64,000 nucleotides of DNA, taken from contig NZ_FWXY01000010.1 of NCBI RefSeq assembly GCF_900176365.1, forward strand, positions 110,985-174,984, given 5' to 3'. Below are positions 48,353-59,800 of this stretch, piece by piece. The stretch is from Desulfocicer vacuolatum DSM 3385 (GTDB taxonomy: Bacteria > Desulfobacterota > Desulfobacteria > Desulfobacterales > Desulfobacteraceae). Below the pieces are notes generated by a model. It ran no database searches. It was not told the origin of the DNA and was given only the letters and a program-made list of their open reading frames with translations. Each line of letters opens with the position of its first letter. The stretch's first letter is position 1. Made by a program: the position numbers and the translations under genes.

Positions 48353-50476
48353 ATGTTTATAAGTGTCAGCCAGGAAACCGGTTTTAAAAAAGATCAGGTG
48401 GCTGCCGTGGCAGCGCTCATGGAACAGGGCGGAACCATTCCGTTCATCGCCAGATATAGAAAGGAACAGACCGGGTCCCTTGATGAGGTGGCCATCACCG
48501 CCATCAGAGATGCATTGGCCCGATTGAAAGCCTTGGAAGATAGAAAGCAGACCATTCTTACCTCCCTTGAAACCCGGCAATTGATCACACCGGAATTAAA
48601 AGAGGCCATAAAAAATTCTGCCACATCCACACAACTGGAAGACATTTACCAGCAATACCGCCCCAAGAAAAGAACCCGTGCTCTCATGGCAAGAGAAAAG
48701 GGACTCATGCCTTTGGCCCAATTTCTCCTGTCCCACCGGAAAGGGGACCCGCTTGTCCAGGCCAGGACGTATGTGGACCCGGAAAAAGGCGTCAACTCTC
48801 TGGAAGAGGCCCTGGCCGGGGCCCGGGACATTGTGGCAGAAACCATCAATGAAGCCGTTGATGTAAGAAGAGAGATGCGCCGTCTTTTCCTCACAGATGC
48901 CACACTCACCACCACTGTTAAAAAGGATAAAGAGGCCCAGGGCATCAAATATAAGGATTACTTTGAATGGTCCGAACCCGGGGTAAAAGCGCCGTCCCAC
49001 CGCATTCTGGCCATGCTCCGGGGGGAAAAAGAAGGCATCCTCACCCTCCATGCCCTTCCCCGGGAAGAAAAAGCCCTTTTAATCATAAAAAAACATTTTT
49101 TCATGCCCGGAGTTGACTCTTCAGGGCAGATGCAGCTTGCCATGGAGGACAGTTACAAACGCCTGTTGGGAAAGGCCATGGAAAATGAAACCTTAAAAGC
49201 ATTGAAACAACGGGCCGATGAAATTGCCATCAAGGTATTTGCAGACAACTTTAAGCATCTTTTGCTCTCTTCCCCCCTGGGTCAGAAAGCGGTGCTGGCC
49301 ATTGACCCAGGGTTCAGGACCGGGTGTAAAATGGTGAGCCTGGACCCCCAGGGCAATCTCATTGACCACACGGTGATTTTTCCACTGGGATCCGGGGCAA
49401 CAAAGGCCGGAGAGATCATAAAAAAATGGATTAAAACCCATAAAGTTGAAGCCATAGCCATTGGCAACGGCACCGCTGGCCGGGAGACCGAAGCCTTTGT
49501 TTCCACCCTTGATCTTCCCCGGAACATCCCTGTGGTTCTGGTGGATGAAAGCGGGGCCTCCATCTACTCGGCATCCCCCATTGCAAGGGAGGAATTTCCA
49601 GACCATGATCTCACCGTGCGGGGGGCCGTGTCAATTGGCAGGAGACTCATGGACCCCCTGGCGGAGCTGGTGAAGCTTGATCCCCGATCCATTGGCGTGG
49701 GACAGTATCAGCACGATGTGGATCAAAAACAATTAAACCAATGCCTGGACGATGTGGTGATCAACACGGTGAATCAGGTGGGGGTGGATGTAAACACCGC
49801 AAGCAAAGAACTTCTGGGCCGGGTGGCCGGATTAAACAAAACCATTGCGGCTAACATTGTAAGGTACCGCAAAGAAAACGGCCCCTTTAAAACCCGAAAG
49901 CAATTGTTAAAGGTTCCCCGTCTGGGGCCCCGGGCCTTTGAACAATGCGCCGGTTTTCTGCGCATCCCCCGGGGCAAAAATCCCCTGGATGCCAGTGGCA
50001 TTCATCCGGAAAGCTATAAAATTGTGGAAAAAATGGCCCGGGATCTGGGGGTAACCGTGCAGGAACTTGTGGGCAACAACGCCTTGGTGGCATCCATGAA
50101 TTTAAGAAAATATGTGACCACGGACATGGGCATGCCCACCCTTAAAGACATTGCAAAGGAGCTGGTGCGACCGGGCCGGGACCCCAGAGAACAATTTGTT
50201 CCATTTGCCTTTTCAGAGGATATCCATGAGATCAAGGACCTTGTACCGGGTATGAAAATCCCGGGCATCATCACCAATGTCACGGCATTCGGGGCCTTTG
50301 TGGACATTGGGGTGCACCAGGACGGTCTTATCCATGTATCCCAGATGGCAGATCGGTTTGTAAAAAACCCGGCTGACATTGTCAGTGTGCACCAGAAGGT
50401 GAAGGTCACCGTACTGGAAGTGGATGTTCCCCGGAAACGAATCTCCCTGTCCCTTAAAGAAAAAAAGCCTTCATAA
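48353..50476 (+). CDS. tex: Tex-family RNA-binding transcription accessory protein
   Basis: A 707-aa nucleic-acid-binding protein of the Tex family, linked to transcription and RNA decay. It has a helical N-domain (YRKEQTGSLDEVAITAIRDA), a YqgF-type RNase H-like fold (AIDPGFRTGCKMVSLD, near 316), helix-hairpin-helix motifs (LGRVAGLNKTIAANIVRYR) and a C-terminal S1 domain (near 636, GIITNVTAFGAFVDIGVHQD). AAGGAA precedes the ATG. The gene starts right after the repeat A-H-A block. Full length. Confidence 0.95.
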   Translation: MFISVSQETGFKKDQVAAVAALMEQGGTIPFIARYRKEQTGSLDEVAITAIRDALARLKALEDRKQTILTSLETRQLITPELKEAIKNSATSTQLEDIYQQYRPKKRTRALMAREKGLMPLAQFLLSHRKGDPLVQARTYVDPEKGVNSLEEALAGARDIVAETINEAVDVRREMRRLFLTDATLTTTVKKDKEAQGIKYKDYFEWSEPGVKAPSHRILAMLRGEKEGILTLHALPREEKALLIIKKHFFMPGVDSSGQMQLAMEDSYKRLLGKAMENETLKALKQRADEIAIKVFADNFKHLLLSSPLGQKAVLAIDPGFRTGCKMVSLDPQGNLIDHTVIFPLGSGATKAGEIIKKWIKTHKVEAIAIGNGTAGRETEAFVSTLDLPRNIPVVLVDESGASIYSASPIAREEFPDHDLTVRGAVSIGRRLMDPLAELVKLDPRSIGVGQYQHDVDQKQLNQCLDDVVINTVNQVGVDVNTASKELLGRVAGLNKTIAANIVRYRKENGPFKTRKQLLKVPRLGPRAFEQCAGFLRIPRGKNPLDASGIHPESYKIVEKMARDLGVTVQELVGNNALVASMNLRKYVTTDMGMPTLKDIAKELVRPGRDPREQFVPFAFSEDIHEIKDLVPGMKIPGIITNVTAFGAFVDIGVHQDGLIHVSQMADRFVKNPADIVSVHQKVKVTVLEVDVPRKRISLSLKEKKPS

Positions 50477-50568
50477 TGACTCTGCTCCATGCCCCACAGG
50501 ACTTTATGTTCTATTCTGACAAGAAACAAGTGATGCACCCGTAAAAAGCTATCTGTATTGAACATGCA

Positions 50569-51480
50569 ATGCAATGGATCACCACCATGAATATAGACAC
50601 CACCATAGACACCTATATCAAACACCTGGATCTGGAACGGGGGCTGGCTGACAACACCTTGGAATCCTATGGGGCTGACCTGTCCGGATTTGCCGATTTC
50701 CTGGCAAAAAACAGCATCATCAAGATCCAGGATATTGACACCACCGTGCTTTTGGCCTGGATCGTGGATTTGAAAAAAACAGGATTGTCCGCCCCCTCCC
50801 GGGCCCGCCACCTCATTTCCGTAAGGGGGCTTTTTAAATTTCTCATCCGGGAAAACAGCATCACCGTCAACCCCACAGACCAGATGAACCTCCCCAAAAC
50901 CGGCAGGCAGCTGCCCCATGTTCTGGGTTTTGACCAGATAAAAACACTTCTTGATCTGCCGGACCGTTCAAAACCCCGGGAACTTCGCAATGCAGCCATG
51001 CTGGAAATTCTCTATGGTGCAGGCCTCCGGGTGACAGAACTCATTAATATGAAGGTGCAGGACATTAATTTTAATGCCTGTTTTGTAAAAGTATTTGGAA
51101 AAGGGTCCCGGGAACGGGTGGTTCCCATTGGTTCCCATGCCCGGGAAAGAGCCCTGGAATGGCTGGAGCGGGGACGTCCCTTGCTTTTAAAAAATGATAC
51201 CAGCCGCTACCTTTTTGTGGCAAGGGCAGGAAAGCCCATGACCCGCCAGGGGTTCTGGAAAATCATAAAAAAATATGCCCGCCTTGCCGGCATTCCCACC
51301 AACGTGTACCCCCATACCTTCCGCCATGCCTTTGCCACCCATCTTTTAGAAGGGGGCGCTGACCTAAGATCTGTGCAGACCATGCTGGGTCACTCGGACA
51401 TCTCCACCACCCAAATCTACACCCATGTATCCAGTACCTACCTCACTGAAATGCATAAAAAATGCCACCCCCGGGGGTAA
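50569..51480 (+). CDS. xerD: Tyrosine site-specific recombinase XerD type
   Basis: Resolves chromosome dimers at dif, with FtsK. It has an N-terminal SAM-like domain (YIKHLDLERGLADNTLESYG) and a catalytic domain with Arg in AGLRVTEL (near 151), Lys in GKGSRERVVPIG, HTFRHAFATHLLEGGADL (near 249, His-x2-Arg), GHSDISTTQIYTHV with the final Tyr (near 282), then the usual short end. The frame opens at 50569, and the ATG at 50587 (MNIDTTIDTY) is equally possible since no clear Shine-Dalgarno sequence is seen. XerC versus XerD is by resemblance only. Confidence 0.88.
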   Translation: MQWITTMNIDTTIDTYIKHLDLERGLADNTLESYGADLSGFADFLAKNSIIKIQDIDTTVLLAWIVDLKKTGLSAPSRARHLISVRGLFKFLIRENSITVNPTDQMNLPKTGRQLPHVLGFDQIKTLLDLPDRSKPRELRNAAMLEILYGAGLRVTELINMKVQDINFNACFVKVFGKGSRERVVPIGSHARERALEWLERGRPLLLKNDTSRYLFVARAGKPMTRQGFWKIIKKYARLAGIPTNVYPHTFRHAFATHLLEGGADLRSVQTMLGHSDISTTQIYTHVSSTYLTEMHKKCHPRG

Positions 51481-51544
51481 CTGATTTTCTGATGGGGTCG
51501 GACCACCGTAACGCATTGATATCAAAATATTAAACTTATTTTTT

Positions 51545-51576
51545 TGGCCGTTTTTACGTCTCAAACGGCCATTTTT
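51545..51576 (+). terminator. Terminator after the xerD-type gene
   Basis: TGGCCGTTT (51545-51553) pairs with AAACGGCCA (51563-51571) and five T follow. It ends the tex/xerD transcripts before the pfaD-like gene. Confidence 0.8.
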
Positions 51577-51689
51577 ACCCCCAAAATTGATGGTTTAAGA
51601 ACGGCTTAAAATTTCTGAAAATTTTTAGAATGGCACGGGCAAAAAGACATTATTTACAAGGAGATGTCTGGCACATTACTCATGTCTCA

Positions 51690-51723
51690 TTATCGAGCGC
51701 CGGCGTAACGAGCAACTCGATAA
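51690..51723. promoter_or_regulatory. Perfect inverted repeat upstream of the pfaD-like gene
   Basis: TTATCGAG (51690-51697) and CTCGATAA (51716-51723) are separated by 18 bp, 92 bp before the gene start. The arms could be a dimeric regulator site or a small RNA hairpin. No known operator consensus is matched. Confidence 0.4.
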
Positions 51724-51815
51724 CAATTGATTAACCCCCCCAACCATGGTATTTTATCTGCTTTTATCCTGACCGGCTCCCAAAGCCAAGACACACTTAA
51801 AGGAACAGACAACCC

Positions 51816-53483
51816 ATGAAACATGAAGGCCCTTCCATCCGGGGATGGTGGACACCGGAAACCCAAGCCCCTGCCAAAGGCAACCACGGTATCAAACAGG
51901 CCTTAATGAGCCTTAATGAATCCATATATATTCTTGACATCCAAGGTGAACCCGGTTATGCCCGGGGGGGATGCGCCATTATGGGAGATCCCGCCGTTAC
52001 CTTAAATAAATTTCAGCAAAATCCCGCCAATGGATTTCCCATAAAGGCATGGGCCCCGGCCCTTTCCATGGAACAGCTGGGGGACCGGACCTTTAAACAG
52101 CGCCATGGACTTAAATATCCCTACATTGCCGGAGCCATGGCCAACGGTATTACCTCGGTTGAAATGGTTAAATCCATGGCCCACAACGGCATGATGGGTT
52201 TTCTGGGTGCCGGGGGTCTATCCATCCCCCAGATAGAAGAGGCCGTACAGCAGTTGAACAACGCTTTAGGAACGCTGCCCTTTGGCTGTAATCTCATCCA
52301 CTCCCACGGGGACCCGGACATGGAAATGGCCACCGTCAATCTTTATTTACAATACGGGGTCCGCTGCATCAGTGCCGCAGCCTTCATGCGTATCACTCTC
52401 CCCCTGGTCTATTACAGGGTCAAAGGGATTCATCGGGAACCGTCGGGCCGTATCAAGACCCCCAATCAAATCATTGCCAAGGTGTCCCGCATTGAAGTGG
52501 CCCGGCAGTTTTTTTCTCCTCCCCCGGAAAAAATGGTCCAGGCCCTTCTGGAGCAGGGGCTTATCACTGATGAAGAAGCGGCCCTGTCCCGGCAGATACC
52601 CATGGCCCAGGATCTCACCGCAGAGGCAGACTCCGGTGGCCACACGGACAATCGACCGGCCATTTCTCTGTTTCCCACCATGATTTCATTGAAAGATGAG
52701 TTTAACCGAAAATTCCAATACCAGGCACCCCTTTGTGTGGGATTTGCAGGGGGAATTTCCACACCGGAATCTGCAGCTGCGGCATTCCAGATGGGGGCCG
52801 CCTATATCCTCACCGGTTCCATCAATCAATCGTGCACGGAATCTGGTACATCCAATGGCGTAAAAGCATTGCTGGCCCAGGCCCAGCAGGCAGATGTTGC
52901 CATGGCACCGGCAGCGGACATGTTTGAAATCGGTGCCCGGGTCCAGGTGCTTAAACGGGGCACCATGTTTTCTGTGAGAGCAGAAAAATTGTACACCATT
53001 TATAAAACCTATCCCTCCTTTGATGCCGTTCCCCCGGCCCTGCAAAGGGAGGTGGAAGAAAAGATGCTCAGAGCAAGCTTTGATGCCACCTGGGAAAGTA
53101 CCCGGCAATTTTTCATGCAGCGCAATATCAGTGAAGTGCACCGGGCAGAAAAAGATCCCCAACACAAAATGGCCCTGGTATTTCGCTCCTATCTTGGCCA
53201 ATCCTCCCGCTGGTCCATCACAGGGGACCCGGACAGAAAAATGGATTATCAAATCTGGTGCGGTCCTGCCATGGGTGCCTTTAATCAATGGGTCAAGGGC
53301 AGTTTTTTGGAAAATCCTGAGCAACGTCATGTGGTGGATCTTGCGCTTAATCTTCTCTTTGGGGCCTGTGTATGCACCCGGGCCGCCTGGCTGAAAACCC
53401 AGACCGGTGACATTCCCGTGGATGCCTCCGGCTTCATCCCCATGGACAGGGCCACACTGCTGCAATTTTCCAGCACAATGTAA
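51816..53483 (+). CDS. pfaD: PfaD-family enoyl reductase (PUFA/secondary-lipid synthase)
   Basis: A flavin-dependent trans-acting enoyl reductase of the nitronate monooxygenase/2-nitropropane dioxygenase fold, 555 aa, that reduces chain intermediates in PUFA-synthase systems. Family segments are ILDIQGEPGYARGGCAIMGD, KYPYIAGAMANGITSVEMVK, GMMGFLGAGGLSIPQIEEAV, FGCNLIHSHGDPDME, GFAGGISTPESAAAAFQMGA, YILTGSINQSCTESGTS and MAPAADMFEIGARVQVLKRG. It is normal in length and has AAAGGAAC 18 bp upstream, and no closer site. The megasynthase gene follows after a 324-bp repeat-filled gap on the same strand, so the two probably work together. Confidence 0.92.
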   Translation: MKHEGPSIRGWWTPETQAPAKGNHGIKQALMSLNESIYILDIQGEPGYARGGCAIMGDPAVTLNKFQQNPANGFPIKAWAPALSMEQLGDRTFKQRHGLKYPYIAGAMANGITSVEMVKSMAHNGMMGFLGAGGLSIPQIEEAVQQLNNALGTLPFGCNLIHSHGDPDMEMATVNLYLQYGVRCISAAAFMRITLPLVYYRVKGIHREPSGRIKTPNQIIAKVSRIEVARQFFSPPPEKMVQALLEQGLITDEEAALSRQIPMAQDLTAEADSGGHTDNRPAISLFPTMISLKDEFNRKFQYQAPLCVGFAGGISTPESAAAAFQMGAAYILTGSINQSCTESGTSNGVKALLAQAQQADVAMAPAADMFEIGARVQVLKRGTMFSVRAEKLYTIYKTYPSFDAVPPALQREVEEKMLRASFDATWESTRQFFMQRNISEVHRAEKDPQHKMALVFRSYLGQSSRWSITGDPDRKMDYQIWCGPAMGAFNQWVKGSFLENPEQRHVVDLALNLLFGACVCTRAAWLKTQTGDIPVDASGFIPMDRATLLQFSSTM

Positions 53484-53557
53484 AAAAAATGTTAAATCTA
53501 CCGGCATTCATGCAAAAAACATTTAGTTTTTCATATAATTGGCCTGTCCTAAAAACA

Positions 53558-53669
53558 GACACAACAAATATTGAAAATGATATTATGCCGCCCCCCCGAG
53601 GGGTAATGGTCCCGGCCCGGAACTGTAGACAGCTCGATTGGCCGGTTCCTATTACCCCTCGGGGGGGGC
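53558..53669 (+). repeat. GC-rich hairpin repeat H, copy 4
   Basis: 5' arm 53587-53607 (GCCGCCCCCCCGAGGGGTAAT) and 3' arm 53651-53669. Three stem positions differ from copy 3, and two of them are clearly compensated in the other arm (C-G to G-C, C-G to T-A). The head is the CACAACAAATATTGAAAATG form shared with the gltX leader. It lies between pfaD and the megasynthase. Confidence 0.8.
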
Positions 53670-53698
53670 TCTGCTGAGGTTGCCCGGAAGTTTTATTG

Positions 53699-53793
53699 TT
53701 AATAAACATACATGGCTGTAACCTCCAGCCACAACGAAGAATGAAACTCTCATGATTCCAAACCTTTGGATGGAGTTTCACATAATAAAGTAT
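53699..53793 (+). repeat. Two-hairpin repeat A, copy before the megasynthase
   Basis: TGGCTG pairs with CAGCCA, followed by CCACAACGAAGAATGAAAC, and hairpin II TGAAACTC with GAGTTTCA, then CATAATAA. It ends 14 bp before the TTG start, and an ATG inside it is in frame with the megasynthase. Confidence 0.7.
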
Positions 53794-53807
53794 CATGGGG
53801 AGGAATT

Positions 53808-56800
53808 TTGCAAAAGAACACTGCGGTGGCCATCATTGGTATGGGCTGTATTTTCCCGGGGGCCGGGGGGCTGAAACAATACTGGCGACTCCTGTTTAAC
53901 GGCGAAGATGCCATCACCCCGATCCCGGAAGAGACCCACTGGAAACTTGAAGACTATTTCAATGAAGATCCGTCCACCCCGGATCACACCTATTGCAGCC
54001 GGGGGGGCTTCATCCCCAGAATTTCCTTTGATCCGGCACGGTACGGCATGCCCCCCAACAATCTTGAAGCCACGGACACCTCCCAGCTTTTGGGACTCAT
54101 GGTGGCGGAAATGGCCTTGCAGGACGCCGGCCTTGGTAAAGGCACCGATTTTGATCGCCAACGCGTCAATGTCATTCTGGGAGTCACCGGCACCCAGGAA
54201 CTGGTGATTCCTCTGGGGGCCCGTTTAAGTCATCCCATATGGAAAAAGGCGTTAAAGGACTCCGGTGTTCCGCCGGAAAAATCCCGGGAAATCATGGAAC
54301 GCATTTCCAGGGGCCATGCACAATGGCAGGAAAATTCCTTTCCCGGCCTTCTTGGCAATGTGGTGGCAGGCCGCATTGCCAACCGCCTTGACTTGGGGGG
54401 CACCAATACCGTTGTGGATGCGGCCTGCGCAAGCTCCATGGGGGCCATCCACACCGCCTGTATGGAACTTCAATCCGGGAAGTGCGATATCTCCCTCACC
54501 GGGGGCGTGGATACCCTTAACGACATTTTCATGCACATGTGTTTTTCCAAAACAGGTGTACTCTCCCACACCAGCGATGCCAGGCCATTTTCCAAGGATG
54601 CCGACGGCACGGTGCTGGGTGAAGGGGTGGGCATGCTGGTGCTAAAGCGACTGGAAGATGCAGAACGGGACAAAGACCGCATCTATGCCGTGTTAAAATC
54701 CATTGGAACCTCCAGTGACGGTAAAACCGGCGGCATTTATGCCCCCCATGCCCCGGGACAATTGCGGGCGCTAAGGACGGCTTATAAAGAAGCAGGCATC
54801 CCCCCTGACACAATGGAGCTTATTGAGGCCCACGGCACCGGCACCCGGGTGGGAGATAAAATTGAACTCACGGCCCTGAAACAACTCATGGGTACCACAG
54901 ACACCCGTCCCCATTGTGCCCTTGGCACCGTTAAATCCATGATCGGCCACACCAAGGCCGCCGCCGGAGTGGCAGGTATGATCAAGGCGGTGTTAAGTCT
55001 TCACCACAAAGTAATTCCCCCCACCCTCAAGGCCGGGGAACCTGATCCTGATTTAGATCTCAATGCCTCTGGTTTTTACCTCAATGACCAATCCAAACCG
55101 TGGATTCCCTTGAACGGTCACCCCCGGCGATGCGGGGTCAGTGCCTTTGGGTTTGGCGGCAGTAATTTCCATGCAGTGCTGGAAGAGTACGCCCCAAAAA
55201 AGGAACATATTTCATGGGACGGTTCCATCCAACCGGCCACTTTTTGCGGCAATGACGTGGCAGCCCTCCAGAAAGACATGACAAAATTTCTGGAAACCCT
55301 CACCAATTATGATACCTGGGATGTTGTGGAACGCTCCCAGATCATGGCATGGGAAACGGCCCGGATGCGCAAGCAATTCTCCTGCCAGGCCCCCCTTCGC
55401 CTTGTGATGATTTTAAAAGAAAACCATGATCCCCGGAAAAAAATCCAACAGGCCATGGAACTCTTAACAGAAAATTATACAACCGACTGGGAAAAAGGGG
55501 ACATTTTCTTTGGATGTCATCCCTGGCAGGAAAAAAAGCTTGGATTTCTATTCCCGGGCCAGGGAAGTCAGTATGTGGGCATGGGCCGGGATCTTTGCGC
55601 TTTGTTTCCCCGGGCCATGGATGCGATAAAGGCCACAGACACACGTTTTGCCCAGAAACATAAATCTCAACACCGTCTCAGTGATTTTGTTTTTGCCCCA
55701 CCGTCCCACGTCCGGGACAGGAGAGCCTCGGAAGAAATGCTGCGCAGCACAGACATTGCACAACCCGCCATTGGTGCGGTGAGCCTTGCCATGTCAAGGG
55801 TGCTTGAACACTTTGGCATTACACCGGATGCCGGGTGCGGTCACAGCTTTGGAGAACTCTCCGCCCTCTGCGCTTCAAAACGGCTCACCCCGGAAGACTT
55901 TCTGAGCCTGTCCGTGGCCCGGGGAAAATATATGGCAAAGGATACCAAAGACAATGAAGATTGCGGCAGCATGCTGGCGGTGAAAGCCCCACTGGATAAA
56001 ATCGAAAGCCTTATTCTTGATGAAAAGCTCAATCTCATTCTGGCCAATAGAAACAGCCCGGACCAGGGGGTATTATCAGGCAGCTCAGATGAGATCAAAC
56101 GGGCATCCAAGGCGTGCAAGGCAAAAAAGATGCGATGCGTGGAACTTCCCGTGGCAGCGGCATTCCACAGCCATCTGGTGGAGCATGCGGCCCGGCCCTT
56201 TGAAAAATTTCTGGCCTCAATTGATTTCACCCCGGGATCAATCCCGGTGTTCTCCAACACCACCGGTGATACATACCCCAAAGAACCTGAAAAAGCCCGG
56301 GATATACTGGGAAAACAGCTTCTGAACCCTGTGCGTTTTGTGGAAAATATCCAGACCATGGTGAAAAACGGCATCACCACCTTTGTTGAAGTGGGACCCA
56401 AAACCGTTCTTTCCGGACTTACCCACAGCATTCTCAAAGATCAACCCCACACCTGCCTTGCCCTGGATAGCTCCTGCGGAAAAAAACAGGGCATTGCAGA
56501 CCTTGCCAAGGTACTTTGTTCCCTGGCCGCGGCAGGCTATCCTGTTCAACTTGATAAATGGGAAGAAAAGGGATCAAGACCGGAAAAAAAGATGATGAGA
56601 ATTCCCATCTCCGGTGCCAATGTGCAACCTGCTCTTGTCAAAGATATGCCCCCATCCCCCCCCATGGAAAGCCACTCTGCGGCAAAAAAATCGCCGGCAA
56701 TTCCCGCCATGGATACGGGGGAGCGTTCCCTGTCCTCCCCCGGAAATGAAATATCCCCACGGGTGGACACTTTCCAGACACCTTCATTAACAACACCCAA

Positions 56801-59800
56801 TTCCCCGGCCCAGGAGGAAAAATGTTCCCCCGTCCCCGGCAATCAATGCCCGGACGAGGAAATAACAACACCTTGCCGTCCCCAATCATTCACCGGGACG
56901 GGGGTCAAAGGAGCTGATATGCAATCCCCAGACCATGGGAATCATTTTCCCGCATCTGAATCCCAGACGTCACCGGCACCCATGCCGTCCCATGCCCATG
57001 CATCCATGGCCTACCATGCCATGCAGCTGGTCCATAAAGGACTTGAATCCATGCAGGAACTCCAGGCAGGCACGGCCCGGGCCCATGAAAAATTTCTGGA
57101 AACCCAGACAGCCGCCAGCCAGGCACTTCAAAATATGATGCAGCAGACACGGATGTTTGCCGACACTGTGACAACAGTAACAGCAGGATCACCCCGGCAT
57201 TATTCCCGGCAGCCCGCAATGCCCATCCCCCCAAAAGTCCCGGAACAGCCGTCCATGCTGGAGCATACCGCCCCGCAACCTGCTGCCATCCCCCAACAAT
57301 GGGATACCCCGCCGATGACAAATACATATATCCCCTCAGCCGAAGATTATGAAACTGGAAATAACGGCCATGGTGTCCAGGGGCAAGCCCGGACAAATCC
57401 CCCATATACTCCTGAAAAGGCAGTTCATACAGCGCCTGCCCCTTCCCGGACATCACAAATGCCCGAGCAAAGTTCAACCCCGGCCCCGGCAGGGGAAACA
57501 ATGCCCCGGGAAAAAGCACACACCTCCGGGGAGGATCAACAAAATATTCCTGCCATGATAATGGCCTGTGTCAGCCGTCTCACCGGGTTCCCCGAGGAGA
57601 TGCTGGAAATGGACATGGACATGGAATCGGACCTTGGCATTGACTCCATCAAACGGGTGGAAATCATGTCTGAACTGGAAAAAGTCCTTCCCCAGGCAGG
57701 CAATCTCGCTCCGGACAACATGGGAACCTTGAAAACATTGAAAGATGTGATGGATGCCATTGCCCCTGAAGATGACCACACTCCGGCCTCCCAGCCCATG
57801 GCACCCCTCAACGGCGGCGCACCGGAAACACCCTCTTTGGAAAACAGCACGGCCCTGCCCGTCATGGAGGTGGTAACAAAAACCATCAGTGAGCTCACCG
57901 GATTTCCCGTGGAGATGCTGGAACCCACCATGGATCTTGAATCAGACCTTGGCATTGATTCCATCAAACGGGTGGAAATTCTCTCGAGACTTGAGGAATC
58001 CCTGCCGGAAATGGCAACCATCTCACCGGATGAAATGTCAGAGCTGAAAACCCTGGAACAGATTGCCGGCACATTATCACCGGCTGCCCCGGAGAAAAGC
58101 AATGGCATGGCACAGGCACCTGAAACACCAGGGGCCCCGGAGCCGCCTCCCTCCCCCACAGGAGAATCCAAAAATAAGTCAAACTCATCATCCGATTCCC
58201 CCGGGGAAACGGAACTAAAAAAAAAAGCCTTAAGACAGATCATATCCCTTGAATATCTGCCCCGGGATGAAATTGCCACCGCTGTCAAGGGGGAAATTTC
58301 CCTTAAAAAGGATCAAAAAATATATTTGACCCGGGATGACCGGGGCATTGCCCTTGAGTTAAAAAATGCCCTGGAAAAAAAATCAGTGCACGCAGAATGT
58401 GTGCCCATGGATGACCTGCTGGATCAAAAAGATATCAGTGATATGGCAGGTCTTGTGGTGATCCCCGGCAAAACAGAAATGGATTGTGCCGATTTTCTAA
58501 AAAAATCCTTTCTTCTGGCCCAAAAAAGCGGAGCCATGCTTTGCCGGGCAGCGGCTGATAATAGGGCCTTTTTTGCCACACTCTCCTTTATGGACGGCTC
58601 CCTGGGGTTTGGCTCAACCCCTCTCAAACGACCCCTGTGCGGGGGGCTTGCAGGCCTTGTTAAAACAGCAGACCTGGAATGGGACAAGGTTCAGTGCACA
58701 GCCTTTGATCTACCGGAAGATCCCGGGTTTGCCATCTCCCAGGCCCACACCATTGTGGGACTCATGGCAGCCCATGGTGCCGTTGAAGTGGGGATCAATA
58801 CCCAAGGCGTGGTGGTACCCCGGAGTATTGAAACACCTGCAATCCCCGGAGATGCAAAGATCACTGAAAAGGATATTTTTCTCATCACCGGCGGCGCCAG
58901 GGGAGTAACAGCCCAGTGTGCCCTTGAACTTGCCACCTGTTTCTCACCCACCATCATCCTTGCCGGTCGATCTGCCCCCCCCACCCCGGAACCCCAGTGG
59001 CTGCAACCCCTTTTAAATGAAGGGGAGATAAAAAAAGCCATGCTCACCCACCATTTTAAAAATCAGCGGCCCACCCCGACAATGTTGGAAAAGGCCTTTC
59101 GTCAATTATCCGCCAACCGGGAGATGAATAAAAATATCGCCCAGATGGAAGCTGCCGGAGCCCGGGTTCACTATATTTCCGTGGACATACGAGATACAAA
59201 AGAGATAAAAAACCTTGTCCGGGAGATAAAAACAGAACACGGAGCCATCACCGGAATTATCCACGGTGCCGGTGTGGTGGCAGATCGCTTTATCCAGGAT
59301 AAAACCCCTGAACAATTTGAACAGGTATTTGGGACCAAGGTCAAAGGCCTTTCAAATCTCCTGGCAGCCTGTCCCCCGGAACAGCTTAAATTTTTAGTTC
59401 TCTTTTCCTCCGTGGCAGCCCGGGCAGGGAACACCGGCCAGGTGGACTATGCCATGGCCAACGAGGTATTAAATAAAACGGCCCAAAGCCTTGCCCGAAA
59501 TCACACCGACTGTAAAATTGTCTCCATGAACTGGGGTCCCTGGGAAGGCGGCATGGTAACACCCTCCCTTAAAAAAGAATTTGATAAAAGGGGAATTCCC
59601 CTGATTGACCTTAAAATCGGGGCTGAGATGCTGGTGCAGGAGATGATCTCGGAACATCCCGGGCCTGTTGAGGTGGTTGTGGGAGGATTGATCTCCCAGA
59701 CATCACCCCCCGGTCCCGGAAATAAAGACAATCAATCCTGCCTTCAAAAGCAAGACGCTTTTCCGGTAGGGAAAAAAAAGAGTTCTTCAACCGCTTGTAA

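Noticed and set aside
53766..53807. ATG start of the megasynthase at 53766
   Set aside because: This ATG is inside repeat A hairpin II and lacks a Shine-Dalgarno site. The TTG at 53808 follows GGGGAGG and gives the family N-terminus.
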